A DNA stretch of 64,000 nucleotides, taken from positions 43,983,697 through 44,047,696 of the forward strand of contig NC_054084.1 of NCBI RefSeq assembly GCF_017562075.2. Reading direction: 5' to 3'. Of the stretch, positions 23,960 to 36,815 are shown one piece after another (position 1 is the first letter of the stretch; every line of letters starts with the position of its first letter). Source of the DNA: Anopheles merus (taxonomy: Eukaryota > Arthropoda > Insecta > Diptera > Culicidae). Below the pieces are notes generated by a model that was not told the origin of the DNA, searched no databases, and saw only the letters and a program-made list of their open reading frames with translations. The translations under genes were made by a program, and so were the position numbers.

Positions 23960-24035
23960 TATGGAGCTTTCGTTTTTTTTTTCTATAGATATTTGATTTT
24001 CCAGTCGTTTAAGCTTAATCTGTGGCCATTGGGAT

Positions 24036-24547
24036 CTCTCACCTGCAATCACGGTGTATGTAGAAAAGCTCATATTATGAACAAGTTGAAAAAACGTAAA
24101 CAACGATTTGAATCCTGGCGATTTTATGTTAAATGACGAATTGTCAAAATACTATATTTCACTACCTGGTTTTTTGAATCCACCCTGCAAAAGAGGGTAA
24201 AAATTAAAAGAACGCTGAAAATCAGTGGTTTTATATCCACAATAATAACAGTACTTTCAAATATGTACAGAAACGTTATATTTCAAGAAAATTTTACCTA
24301 ATTTTTGATTGTCAAGCTAGCCAGTGTTGATCGGATCAAAACAACACATTTTGTCCAGTCTAGAAGATGGGCCATAGTTTGCAAAGATCTAGAAAGCAAC
24401 AAACAACAACATTCGCAGGCTAACTGTGCCCGTGACTAGAAGAATTTGGAAGCCAGAAAATTTTGCTCTCTCATCGTGGATGTGCTTTAGATACTTTACT
24501 GCATTTGGGGTGATGCAACTTTGGTGATGAATCATTCATAGTTTTCG
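24036..24547. other. upstream region of ref(2)P
   Basis: Non-coding. It links the MITE cluster to the promoter. I saw no repeat boundary inside it. Confidence 0.5.
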
Positions 24548-24554
24548 TATAAAA
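24548..24554 (+). promoter_or_regulatory. TATA box of ref(2)P (candidate)
   Basis: TATAAAA, 420 bp before the start codon. A splice donor AAAG/GTAAGT at 24784/24785 suggests a short non-coding first exon and an intron in the 5' UTR, with an acceptor somewhere before 24968. Confidence 0.45.
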
Positions 24555-24967
24555 ACACCAGTTCAAAGTACGGTACACTGTAGTCCAGTCCAAACGAACG
24601 AACCATAATAACAATCGAACCCACCCGGTTACAAAGTGAAATTACTTTCAGTGGAATTGAAGTGCTATCTTTTTTGAGAACTATCAAAGCGTTACAGAGT
24701 GCTCAGTTATAAAGAACCATAAGGTATCGACGGCATAAAGTTATATCGAAATCAATAAAGAAATAATAATATATAATAATAAAGGTAAGTTTCTAAAAAA
24801 GTGCATTATGTAAAGCATCAGCCAGTGAAAAGACATTTGGTGAAGGAGCAGGCACGATTTATCATAAAATTTATGATGCCTGAAAAAGACCAAAAAAGCT
24901 AAACTAAAACCAGTTTCTCTACGTCCCGCAACCAGTTTTTGCATCCCCCGAGAACAAAGGAACAGCG

Positions 24968-27900
24968 ATGAGTGCTTTGATTTCTTTGAAAATTACCATA
25001 GAAAACGATGCGAACTATCTTCTCTTCGGCGACCGAATTTGTCGCAACTTGGAAGAGCTGGCCGCCTTTTGTTCCGCCCGTTACCAGGATTTGCAGAAAG
25101 CTATAGAAGGCTTGCGCTATTATTGGATTGGTAAGTAGAAAGGTTTTATTCGTAGAACGAATTAATTTTTAAGTACAACGATACATTTTCTGCAAACACC
25201 TTTTGCGCTAGTGTGAACCACTGGACGGGGGAGGGTTGTAAATTTACGACGCAATTTGGTGGCTTAGCAACAAATATGTTCGCTGGAAGTGCATCAAAAT
25301 GGATGCCGTTTTAGCCGGAAAATGCACATAACACACACACATAGACATTGGGATTGAACACTAATAAAACGTAGAGGCGCTGTATGCACATTCAAGTCGG
25401 GTGAAAAATCTGGAAATAGCAGTAGGGGGGGCTACGTTTGTGCGAATGCAAAAGAGCATATCGTTGACCTTGGATTACGCTTTCCCTTGCTCACTGTTTA
25501 ATGTCAAACCATCCTTCTGCTCATCCCGTCACCCACTACCCACAGATGACGATGGGGACGAGATCCGTATTACCACGGACGATGACTACGGCAGCTTTTT
25601 GCAGGCGATGGCCAACGCCAAGGCCCGTCTTTACGTCGTAGGCAAGAAGGCGGCACCGTTGGTGTCGACGAGCATCGACAAGGAAGAGCAACCCGTCGTG
25701 CAGTGTGAGGCCGATGGTGCGCCAATGCAGAACGCAGCCACTGGTGTGATGGCCGGGAAGGATCTTCCCTTGCACCCGCACGTCGTCTGCGACGTGTGCG
25801 ACGGTGATATCATCGGCCATCGCTACAAGTGTTTGACGTGCCACGATTTCGACATCTGCATGAACTGCGAGGCCAAGTTCCGCCACAAGGACCATCTGAT
25901 GATGCGTATTCCGCGGTCGGAAATGTTGTGCCGTTCGCAGACAACGGTGTCGCGAATGTTCGAAAAGCTGCGCCTGTACGGGACTCGCATCACGGCCAAC
26001 TCGTCACAGGATCTGGATGAAGTAACACGCGTGCCGAGCAACAAAACTGCTGCGTCCGTCGCAACGAAGCGCGAAACTACGCGAACAGCACAGCGCAGTA
26101 GCAAGCATCATGGGTAAGTTGTGCCAGGAAAAGGAGTAGTAGTATGTGTACATTATTAAGCTTTATCCCTGTTGCCGTGGTTACCGAGCTACACAGCAAC
26201 TCTCTGAGTAAATTTGTTTCAATAAGGGTGTCGCCCGGCCTCCGTCGTGCACACCCCAGCGGCGAAAGTGACTGGTCCTGGCGATGCCTTCGGCTTCCGT
26301 GCGGCAAATATATGCCCGCTGCCTTCCCGTGCTGTCGAAGCGGATGGACGAAGCGGACCCGCCGACCAAGGTCTTGCACCAAGTGCCTCCCTCCCGCAGC
26401 GTCTTCACCGACAGAGATTCGCGCCTCACGGCTGCCTTCCAGCTAGTTGCCCCAAGCTTGCGGGGGCCTATGCGGACGGAAGGGGAATCCTGCCAATGTC
26501 GAACACCTTGGTCAGTTGACACGAGGGAACGAGCCCGGGTAGTAAAGGAGAGGATGGTGACCACGCCTTCTCGCCAAGTAGTGTCCAGTCAAGATTGCCT
26601 TGGGTACGGTCTCGAAGGGAGTACAGGGCTTGTGTGGAACGGATCTAAATACTTTCGGAATAATCGGAAGTAATAATCTCTTGCACAAAATTTCTCCTTT
26701 TGCTACTCGGGCTCGTTCCCTCGTGTCAACTGACCAAGGTGTTCGACATTGGCAGGATTCCCCTTCGCGGCTGGTCGGTGCACGACGGAGGCCGGGCGAC
26801 AAAGGGGTTAAGGGAAAGAAGTTTCGATTTATTTTATGGGAAGTCAATTAACAATGCTGGTGAAAAGGCTATTAAGTGGTGATTTTGAATGAATTCGTTT
26901 GCTAGGTTATTTCTTGCTTAATCATCGTAATTTTTAACTAAAGACACACATCTTACTAGACGATCCACTAATTACTAATTGCAGTTTGCAATTGGATTAG
27001 ACCCACTCAATGCAGTTTAAAATGCAGAGCAGTGACAGTGTTACGTGTCTGGGGCACACGGTCCATACGAGACTTGAACCCATGATAGGCATGTTGTTAG
27101 GTCGTGCGACTACTGTGCCACGGAGCCAAGGGATAACTGTAGAGATTCAATTGTTTATATGTTATCTTCTTTTTCTGCTTCCCAGCGAGGATCGTCGATG
27201 CGGCGAAACATCCAAACCGCCTCGTTACAGTAAGTCCAGCGGTGAGCGCAAACAAACTGTTGCTGACGTGCCAATGGCAGCCGAACGCGTGCCTAAGGAA
27301 GAGAAAGATAAACCATCGCAACGGTCAGTGTCGGATTTTAACCGACGCTGCAAACATATGGTACACATGTATATGAATTCGATGCAAGCGTTGGATCCTA
27401 CGGCGACATTCCCCGCTCCCGCAGCCGGCTCCGATCACGTCGCCATGGCGAATGCTGCAGCCGCAGCCGCAGCAGCTGCCGCAGCGAAAGCTAGTGCTGC
27501 AGCTAACACTGCCCTGAATGTTACATCCAATTTACCATCTAAAGGTAACGGTGCAATGCCATCCTCAACAAACGTCTGGGCACCCTTTTCGGACGAATGT
27601 ATTGAGAGATTTACCGACACCAGGATGCCACAGAAAGGTTCTAAAAAGCATGCAAACAAGACACCAACTGCGCAACCACAGTCAGAGCAGCAACCGGGAG
27701 TTTCGCTGCCGTTTTTACCGTTCGTAAATCTTGCCTGGCCAACGCAGGAGAAATTATTGTTCGCAAGCGAGAATGTATCCAAGCTGCTGGACCCGCTCGG
27801 ATTATGTTTCGAGATACGCCACAAGACAGCGGCGTCTCCTTCGTCATCCTCCCCCGGAGATGCGAACGCACACAAAACGGATGATTGCACTCCGTCCACA

Positions 27901-28998
27901 TCGGCTGCTAACTTGGCAGCCGCATCAGGTCCGACAATGCCGAAGGAAGAGACGCGTGCGCCCGAGGAGAAGCAAAACAAAGCGACCGAAACACATGAAT
28001 CGCAGAATGTGGAGTCAACGACCGTTTCGGATACAGCACAAAACCAAGCAAAACCATTGGCCAAATGTGGTGAAGTGGTGGAGTCAAAGTACAACCATGA
28101 AGTCGTCGGCACAAAGGAAACAAAATCATCCGATGAGCAAGGACGCACTAAAGCAAAGGTGCCAGGAGCGGGCACATCGCTTGAAACCGATGCAGCAGTT
28201 GCGGAAGATGCGGAGGCAGAGGAAATCGAAATGGACGGTGAAAACGATTCCCAAACGTCCATATCGTCTGCTTCGTTGCTTACCGATGACGACCAGGACC
28301 TGATCGATGTGGCAGAAGATGTGGCAAAATCGGCCTCGCCGTCCAAGCCACCATTGGCGACCGAAAAGACCTGGACCCTGGTTGACATCCCACATGACGA
28401 GGACGAGGAAAAGCAGGCCAATGCGCCACTGGACGCTATTGCCAGACTGATCGAGCACGATAGTTCGTCAATCTCTTCTTTGGCATCGCTGGAGTTCACG
28501 AAACCGAAGCTACCTCCAAAGGAGAAGAAAATCAACAAGGCGACATCGAAAGATAAGCAGAAGGAACATAAGACGAAGGAAGCATTCTCGCCAAAGCCAG
28601 ATGGTAGTGGTGTTGCTGGTGGACTGGATTATGAGAATTATAGCAAAATCCTGGCTGATCATTTGGAAGTTTCGACGTCTGCTGGTAAGGAGAAAAAGGC
28701 ATCCACTCCGCCAAACTCAGGGCCGTGCTCTTCGTCGTCGACGTCGTCGTCGTCGTCGTCGTCGTCATCGGGCGATTCGATGGCTGGAAATCCAAGTAAG
28801 AGCACTCGTAGACTAAGCGACTCAGCGCAGCGTATGGATTGTACGGTATATAGCCACCGCCCGCATGTCAACCATGCCATCCATACGATGATGACGATGG
28901 GCTTCAGCAACCATAACGGTTGGCTGACCCAGCTGCTCGAATCTTTGAACGGTGACATCCCGAAAGCACTCGATATGTTGCTTCAGCACCGCCACTAA
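24968..28998 (+). CDS. ref(2)P: Ref(2)P / p62 (sequestosome-1) autophagy receptor
   Basis: Three coding exons, 24968-25130, 25546-26113 and 27186-28998, joined at GT-AG sites with consistent phase, give 847 aa. The protein binds ubiquitinated cargo and carries it to autophagosomes. The N-terminal PB1 domain (residues about 1-90) spans exons 1 and 2 and has the acidic OPCA motif (YYWIDDDGDEIRITTDDD), used for self-association. The ZZ zinc finger is at about 130-178 (CDVCDG, YKCLTCHDFDICMNC). A candidate LC3-interacting motif WTLV starts at Trp640 beside acidic residues. The C-terminal UBA (about 800-847) has the MGF loop (TMGFSNHNGW). Low-complexity Ala-rich and Ser-rich stretches lie between. 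Frames extending from the introns (for example from 25401 or 27010) are not coding. It converges with exportin-1. Confidence 0.93.
26229..26801. mobile_element. fold-back MITE in ref(2)P intron 2
   Basis: 573 bp with perfect 24-bp terminal inverted repeats (TGTCGCCCGGCCTCCGTCGT... and its complement) and a 5-bp duplication AAGGG (26224-26228 and 26802-26806). A second pair of inner arms (26481-26551 against 26691-26763) is nearly perfect, so most of the right half can fold into a long hairpin. No transposase ORF is visible. The family is not identified. Confidence 0.85.
27056..27127 (-). mobile_element. SINE remnant (tRNA-like 5' half) in ref(2)P intron 2
   Basis: On the minus strand it has an A-box-like TGGCACAGTAGT and a B-box-like GGTTCAAGTCT spaced as in a tRNA promoter. 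It matches the head of the same SINE family whose tail half lies at 17522-17677. It ends about 58 bp before the intron 2 acceptor. Confidence 0.65.
28731..28770 (+). repeat. TCG repeat coding a Ser tract in ref(2)P
   Basis: A (TCG)n-type run encodes a poly-serine linker before the UBA domain. It is the only clear coding microsatellite in this gene. Confidence 0.8.
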
Positions 28999-29601
28999 AC
29001 AACGGCGAGAGCTACTAAACCTTGATCGTTCGCCTTATATACTACTCTTGAATTATATTTCAACTTGTCGCAGATGCACGCGACCCACCACATTTACCAT
29101 GATGTATAACCAATTTTAGCTTGATAGGTATTGGGTGTATTGGACACAAACCCTTCATCAGAATTTGTAAGCCTAAAAATGGTAGAAGTAGCTCTCAAAG
29201 CTGCTTCAAAGAAGTAAAAATAATTGTCAATTCGAGGTGATCCGGCACATTTTTTCGGCGGGTAGAACGAATACGGGAAAATTGCCCGTAACATCATTGA
29301 TTTGTTGCACTCCAGTATTAATTGCCGAAGGGAATTTATAATAGTATCGTGCGCAATTGAACGCAAACGTAAAAAAAAAACAACATAAAAATAACCCAAC
29401 AACACAGGACAGAGGATTGGATGGTTTAACGAGCTAAATCAATATATTTACACCTTAGAAGCATACATATATAAAATGTTTATAGATGCCCACTACCCCC
29501 CCCTGTATGGATGTATTAACTCACTGACCCCCCTCCCCCTCTCATCCCTTACGTACGATGCGTGGGCGGTGAGATTATATGTATGGTTATGGTTATGGAA
29601 A

Positions 29602-29607
29602 AATAAA
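29602..29607 (+). terminator. poly(A) signal, candidate for ref(2)P
   Basis: AATAAA about 600 nt after the stop codon, followed by T/C-rich sequence. It is the first canonical signal seen on this strand after the gene. Confidence 0.45.
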
Positions 29608-30247
29608 ATGTATCTCGGCGAATGCCGAATCAGCAACAACTGAACGCATTGTTTATTATACACATCCGCCATTTATCCACTCCGCCCCCCCCCTCCTACA
29701 TCTAATAAAATCAAACACCCAAAAACACATTCGTTCGGTTTCATCGTACTTCTTTTTTTTGTTTTTATTTTGCTGCTTTTTTGTTGCACTATATTTGTTC
29801 TTTGTGTTTGCTTCTCTTTTATCGTTACTTTTGCCCTTCTTTTCATGTTCTCACGCACTAACGCATACATACACATACGCGCTCGCTTTATTTTGTGTTT
29901 GTTTTGTTTTTTATTCTATGTTGCATTCCGCCAAACTGCACAACTGCTTTTTTTTCTTTTCCCCCTCATTTCCTCTCTTCTTGTACGTGTGACGGGTTTT
30001 CACGGTGTTTTTGTATGTATGTTTGTGTTAAACATCGTCACACACAGTGCAATTCTACTTCCACCCTTTACCGGAGAAAGAGCAAGAAGAAGAAAAAAAC
30101 ACATTCACGCACGCACGCAATAACTTTGCTTAATAATTATTAAAACGAAGAAGTAGAAAGGAAAAGAAACCCACCACTACTGTTTTGTCCCCTACACTGT
30201 TTTGAAAGGACATTCTCCAGCTTCACCATTCAATGTAAACTCACGCG

Positions 30248-30250
<3 letters not shown>

Positions 30251-30320
<70 letters not shown>
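30251..30320. repeat. (CA)n microsatellite
   Basis: 70 bp of uninterrupted AC. Confidence 0.97.
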
Positions 30321-30325
<5 letters not shown>

Positions 30326-32084
30326 TACACACATTCATACTCTATCATCGCTCGTATATAAACCGCAAACACGCAAACGAAAAAAGGTGTAAGTTGTTCA
30401 GTGCACGATCCTGTGATGACCCCCGCCGGGGAGAGGGGGTGGGGAGGGGTGCACTATCGCTAAGCAGCTTACAATCTACGAAATGGGAGATGCGCGGCGC
30501 CCCAACACTACTACTATTAACTGTCTGTTACAACTAGTACCGCTCGTGCTGCAGGACATCAGCACACTTCCGCTTTATGTGTATGTTGTTGTGTTGTGTG
30601 TGTTTTGCTTTCAATCCTTTCGATAAATTAGTGCTTGAATAGCGCAAAATGGACATCAGATAGATCCTCTCTCTCTTTTTCTCTCTGTCGGTTAAAACAC
30701 ATTTACACAAACGCATAAGAAGAAGGGGAAGCGTGTTCTCCTCCTCACGTACGTGGTTCGATGATTTGTGGTTGTTGTCGATATTACAATATTAGTCGCG
30801 CGCTTTTTAAATGTCAACCTCCTCTGGGGATGTGAAATAAATGTGTTCAATGCCATTTGATGCCAAATAACACGCATGATTAGTTGTTGCGTTCCGAATT
30901 TACAATTGCGACAATTTCACCCTCGTAGCGTGAAGGTTGGATGAAAGGTTAAGAGAAAAAAAAACAAGATAATATACAATTTGCATACTTCACGCTCTGC
31001 TTTTGCTTTCATCTGATCTGCACGCGCCGAATTCCACACTTACATACTAGCTGCACTTGGTGGTGGTGGTTTTTTCTCGTGGTGTTTTCACACCGCGACC
31101 GATTGTTTGTGTTGCATTAAACTACACTGCTCATGTGTGTGTGTGTGATTACACTGTGTACACAACATGACCCTTGAAACACCCGCTCCTGTCACCTGCC
31201 GATGCTTTAAATGGTTAGCTACCAGTGCTTTGAAATGCAAAATACTCTCCCTATTTCTATGTGTGACCTGCTAAGCATAGGTTTATGATAAGGGTCAAAC
31301 CTATTTTCAAAAATGGGTCTCCATTGGACAGGGAAGAAACGCAAAAATCCATTGCCGTTATATACCACACGAGTAATGACTACACAAAAATGCACACACA
31401 CATACACACAAACACAAATCCACACAGTCTTGTTTGTAATGTTCCCCACAGAAAAAAAAGAACAACAAAGCTTGTACTCGGGGGGGTAGAAGGGTGCTTC
31501 AGGCATCTCTTCAACATTGTAGATTGTTTACATTCTACCGCGTTTTATTTACAAACCGTTCCCTCCCTTATTGTTGATACGAACGTAAACGCTTCTGGTA
31601 TTAGTGGTAATTGGTGCGAACCATTGAGCTCAAACAAAACCTTGGCAAGCGATCCGCATGTACCATTAGGCAAATTTTACAATCCAATTGTGAAACTAAT
31701 AAATTAATTTGTAAACCAATAAGCCGAAAAGTTATTGTCCTCGTGTGGAGTGTGTTTGAAATGATGCAAGATGAAAAAAAAGACTCTCAAAATTGCTCAA
31801 CAGACAGCGTCCGCGAGCAGTTCGGGATTGTTGCAAGAAAAGCAAAACAAAAACACGAAGTAAGAAATTCTTCTGGCCGGCAAATGTTAATGCATTTGAA
31901 ATGTGTAGGGGAAAGTGTAAAAATATTTTAAAACATACAAAATATTACTCGTTTTAGTTGGGGGTTAATAGCCCCAGCCCCACTCCCTAACAAAGGCCGA
32001 TAATACGCGTTTTTCACGTGCAAACCAAACCGCTCACAAATGTTTATCATTCATTTTTTATATCAGCCATACCATAGTGCAGTG

Positions 32085-32086
<2 letters not shown>

Positions 32087-32131
<45 letters not shown>
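32087..32131. repeat. (GT)n microsatellite followed by G-run
   Basis: 45 bp of GT, then a G-rich run to about 32146. Confidence 0.95.
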
Positions 32132-32133
<2 letters not shown>

Positions 32134-32950
32134 GGGGAGGGGGGGGAAAAGAAGAGAAGAAGCAGCTGCTCGTCGTCTACTTTCAACACTTCCTACTGAC
32201 CTGCAACTACAGCAAAACACAGCAGATTCTCCTCCTTGGGTACTACTGTCGGTACATTTTTCAACCAAAGATGCATTATCCTTTGTACATACACATACTA
32301 CCACCATGCAGTGTGGAGTGCACTAATCCCCTCACCACTACGCATTCATCAATTATCATCAACTCAATACCATACTCGCGCACATCATACACGCTTACAT
32401 ACTACAGTTTAGCACACGCACACACACAAACAGACACACACAAACACGAACACACGAGCGCACACGCACACACTGTTTGTGGTTTAAAAGTAAGATCCTT
32501 TCAGGCGTTCAATGGGTGTAGGGTGGTGCTGCTGTGTTGCAGGCGCAAAATTCCAATTTACTTCCAAAACGACCGAGCAGAACAGAACAAAAAAAAAGGA
32601 AAAGAAAGAAAAATCTTAAATTCTATGCGCACACCTGCTGTTTATCCTCCTCTCTTCTCACATGGGTTTAGTGTTGTTGTACGCTTATCGATTCTATCAT
32701 CATCATCATCATCATCAGCGTAAGCCGTCCTGTCCTGTTAATGTCCTTAGAGATCGCGCTTTCCTAATTCAAGGCCTACTTTTGTCACTAGTGCACACAC
32801 TTATTATTTGCGATATCGCCCGTCCCCCTCCTTTTCTCGTGCATTTCTCGATGATATTCCCTTATAACGAGAGGTTACCTACGGCATCACTTTGCTTGGT
32901 GAAACACAGGTGTGTGGTTGTTGTTTTTTCACGATCAATTGAGAATTGCA

Positions 32951-32958
<8 letters not shown>

Positions 32959-32987
<29 letters not shown>
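32959..32987. repeat. (GA)n microsatellite
   Basis: About 29 bp of GA, 140 bp beyond the exportin-1 stop codon. Confidence 0.93.
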
Positions 32988-32989
<2 letters not shown>

Positions 32990-33127
32990 TCCCTGCAGTA
33001 GTTGCTTAGCCATTGCAAGATGGAAAATAAGAAGGATGGGTGGATGAAGGAGGGAAGTCGGGGGGACAGACAGCGAAATCGCGGCGGTACCTTTTCTCCC
33101 TGTACATTTTGCAGCGCCGTCATCTGT

Positions 33128-36100
33128 CTATTCGTCCTGCATATCCTCCGGCATTTCGTGCGGATTCATCATGCCCGGAACCGTCATCAGCATGCGTCGT
33201 TTTTCTTCCTGTATTTTTTTCAGCTCGTTCTCCCGCTCCTCCAGGTACAAGTCGGAATCGTCTTCACCGGTCACTTCCTACAAAAGCGCGAAAGTTAATA
33301 ACTCGCCCGTTCGACCTTTTTGTTCCCAATCTACTTACCTTAATCTGGATCAGGAAATCTCGTAAATGCTCCTTAAATGCGTGTACATCCTGGTCAAGGT
33401 TAAACAGGCCGGTGACGAATATCTTGATCTGATTGCCGGTCAGGTGGCTGAAAGCGGACTTGAGCAGCATCGCCACATACTCCTGAATGTTTAGCACGTT
33501 ATCGTCCGAGGGTCCGAGCTTGACCGTAATGCGACCGGCTTCCACCAATGAAAACATGTACGCCAGGATCGTGGCATGGTTTTGCAAGCTTGCCGTATGC
33601 GACGTATCCGTTACAACGGAGAAAATCTGCATCAGGATATCCGTGTAGTAAGTTTGATAGAAGCTTTGCGCGGCTTGCGGGTGCTGTTCGAGATTTTGCA
33701 GCATCTACAATGGGAAAGCAATGGAACAGTAGCGTTACCAGAAGAGCATACGAGACGCGTACGATTAAACCGGAGCGGGATTTTATTTTTTTTCCAGCTG
33801 CCAGCACCACCTACCTGCATAAGTATGTTTAAGCCAGTGTCGGCCACGTTTCGCATCGTATGCTTGAACGCCCACACGATGGAATCAAACACGAGCTTGA
33901 ACTGTTCGGGCGGAATGCTCAAGAACGCTTTGAAGCAGTACATGTTGACCGCTTGAAGCAGCTCGTAGAAGTTCGTGCGATGCTGTGGGTAGTCTTCAAA
34001 GTTTTTGTTGATCATGTCCAGCGTGCAGTCGAACAGCGCGTCAAAGATTTTTGGTATCTCTGGCGTGATCACAGCCTGCAGCCGGTTCACAATCGATGCC
34101 ATCGTGCTCAGCACAAGCGGTTCTCGTGCATTGGGGACCTTCGTGCGCTGCACAAGATACAGAAAGGTACAGATTACAGAATGGATGCCCCATCATCATA
34201 AGCATGCACCGTACGCAAAACCGCTAAGTCCAATATGCTTACCTGATAATCGAACAGCACTGCCTCGAGCAGGGGCGGAATGAAATTTTCCATCACCATC
34301 TTCGGATCGTTCGACTTCCATACCCACTCCGAGATGAGCGTCAGCGTTTCCTTCTTCACGACGTGCATCGCCTTTATCAGCGGCTGGTTGTTGATCGACA
34401 GTCCGTTCAGCGAAATTGCTTGCGTAATGTTTTCCGACATTATCTTGTACACGTTCAGCATATCGAGATAGATGCGCCCAAGCTGCGAAACGTACGAATG
34501 GCCCAGAGCTTTACAAGCACGTACATTCGTTTTAAGTATGCTGCCGAGCTGCTTCACTGCGCCCATGTCCTTCAATATGTCCACGTTCTTGGTCGCTTGT
34601 GAGATGATATCGTCCCAAACCTGTTGAAAAGGCAAGGAATTGTCACGTTTAATGAAAGGGATGTTTGATTTGTCGATCAAGAGACAGCGATTGGATTGTC
34701 TAGCTTACCTGATTCGGCAGCATCATATACTTTTCGATCAGAATATCTTGCTGCACCTGGTCGGCCTGAGCAGAGATCATGTAACCGACCGCTTCATAAA
34801 ACGTATGAACCTGCGAACGAAACCAAACATCACATCAATACGAACTCACACACAAAACCAACCTATACTATTATATCCTTTGCTCGATTTTCCTCCTACC
34901 TGTTGAGGCTGTAGATCGCAAATGATGCTACTCATCGTTGCCAGAATTTCCTCGATGAAGGTGCAGGATTCGTTTGGTTGTAGCTGGACAAAGTGCCGGC
35001 GGCATTTGAGCGCTATCTTGATGAAAGTATCACAGGCCATGTCCTGTACACCGTCGTGCGTTTCATGCATAAACTCGAACAGCTTGTTCACGACCGTCTT
35101 GAGGAACTTCCAGTGAGCCCGCAAAAAGCGTGGATACTGTCCGACCACGTACATTATGTTGGACGCAATGATAGCCTTGTTGTCTTTGCCTGCCAACGAA
35201 AAACAAAATGAAATCGAACGTTAAAGTCACATACACGCTCTTTCTAATACAAACACACTTTTCGAAATGTACCTTTTTTGTGCTCGCACAGCCCCAGCAA
35301 CTCCTTGATGACCGTCACGAGGAAGCGTTTCTCGTCCTCCTCGAAGAACGCGCCGGAGATGGAACCGATCGCCCAGCAGAGCGTGTTTAGGTTCTTCCAC
35401 GAAAACTCGCTACCGTTCACCTGGTTGTTTAGCTTGTCCGTCATGATGCGCTCCGTGTCGGCATAGTCGAGATGCGTCAGGTAGACAAGTGTTTCGCGCA
35501 TATTCTTGTACAGATTAATACTATTTGTGTCCTTCATGAACTCGCGTACGACCTCGCCGTTCTCGTTCTCCACCACCAACACCTCCTCCGGTTTGGCCAT
35601 GCGTGAAATCATGATGTAACGCACCTTCGACAGGATCTTGTGGTAGAAGGTGCGCCGCTGGCTGGAGGTGTGCGCCTCTTTGTACAGTTCGCCGGTCAGG
35701 CTGTTCCAGTACTCTAAGCAGATCTTGAAGATTTCCACATCCTCGACCTCGGAAATCATTACCAGATAGTCGAGCGCCTTCAGCACCACCTCCATTGTGT
35801 CCCGCTTCTCCACCAGAGTCGCGTGCACCCGCAAAAAGGTGCACAGGAACATGGCCAGGTTCTGCACGAAGCACTGCTCGTCGTCCGACCCGTTCATGTA
35901 GATCTGGTTCATGTTCGTGTTCGGCGGTATCATCGTGTCAAACTGCTCCATCGTCTGCTTGAATAAGGCAATGAACACGTGATCGTAGTTTGGCAGCTGC
36001 AGGCCCGCAATCTCCGACAGGCACATGATCGTGATGTTGCGAAACATCGGTATCGTCAGAAAGCGACAGACCAGCATGTCGATAAGCTTCGTCTCAAAGA

Positions 36101-36815
36101 TGTAGCCGAGCGGGATCCAGTTGAGAAACTTTAGCAGCGTCTGCAGCGTCGCCGAGATTAGTGGCGCGTTCAGGGAATTCTCCAGCACAAACTGGCACAG
36201 CGTGAAGACCTGCGCAAACTCCGAGCACATGGTGTCCTTCAGATGTTTTGCCTTCGTTTGCGTGATCTGGCCCGAGCAAAAGTCAAACACCTCTTCGCTG
36301 AGCAGCTTCAGGATGATCATGTTGTTCTGGCACAGCGTCTCGTTGGTCTTGGACGCGCCGACAATGTCGCTGATGAACGTTTCCCAGTTGTTTGGCCACT
36401 CGCGCTTCAGTATCTGCACCAGGATGATGTTTAGCTTGTTCAGGTAAACCTTGTTCGCTTCCATCATTGCCGGATCCTGTGACGTCTTGATGATCAGTCC
36501 CACCACATACTTCTTGATGCCTTCGCACTGGTTGCGGGGCAGAATTTTCCAGCGCGTCTTGATCACTTCCTCCAGGATCTGCAGTGCGTAGAATTTCGTC
36601 TGCTGGTTCTGTGAAAACTCCAGTATGCTGTCAACGCGCGTCCACGCATCCGGGTGCTCCTTTAGTGTCGTCAGTACCGTCTGAGCGAGGCGCAGCTGTT
36701 CGCCGGTGCTATTGTACAAGCATGAGACGATGTTGTCCAGCAGGTCAATGTCAAGCTTTTTCGAAAAGTCCAACAATTGGTTCGCCTCGTCGAGGCGTAT
36801 CATTGGAATAGCCAT
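33128..36815 (-). CDS. emb: Exportin-1 / CRM1 nuclear export receptor
   Basis: Seven coding exons on the minus strand, 36815-35273, 35189-34900, 34810-34709, 34620-34243, 34147-33815, 33704-33339 and 33277-33128, all with GT-AG borders and consistent phases, give 1,053 aa (human XPO1 has 1,071). The start is the ATG at 36815, not an upstream TTG. The importin-beta N-terminal/CRIME region contains KTRWKILPRNQCEGIKKYVV, followed by HEAT repeats. The NES-groove cysteine that leptomycin B attacks in human XPO1 is kept (GLCEHKKG, Cys510). The C-terminal tail is acidic and Met-rich (NPHEMPEDMQ). It exports NES proteins and some RNPs with RanGTP. A short insertion present in the vertebrate protein is missing. 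An acceptor-like CTACAG just before the start suggests a 5' UTR intron. Confidence 0.97.

Larger units (their letters stand above)
28999..33127. other. convergent intergenic region
   Basis: This holds the 3' ends of ref(2)P and exportin-1 plus simple repeats: (CA)n, (GT)n, (GA)n and short T-rich and G-rich runs. I see no further gene. ORFs here are repeat translations. Confidence 0.6.

Noticed and set aside
25401..25545. An apparent N-terminus for ref(2)P starting in intron 1
   Set aside because: The PB1 domain is only complete when the exon at 24968-25130 is spliced to 25546. The 25401 start is intronic.
27010..27185. An apparent in-frame N-terminal extension of ref(2)P exon 3
   Set aside because: It contains a SINE remnant and ends at a clear polypyrimidine-CAG acceptor, so it is intron.
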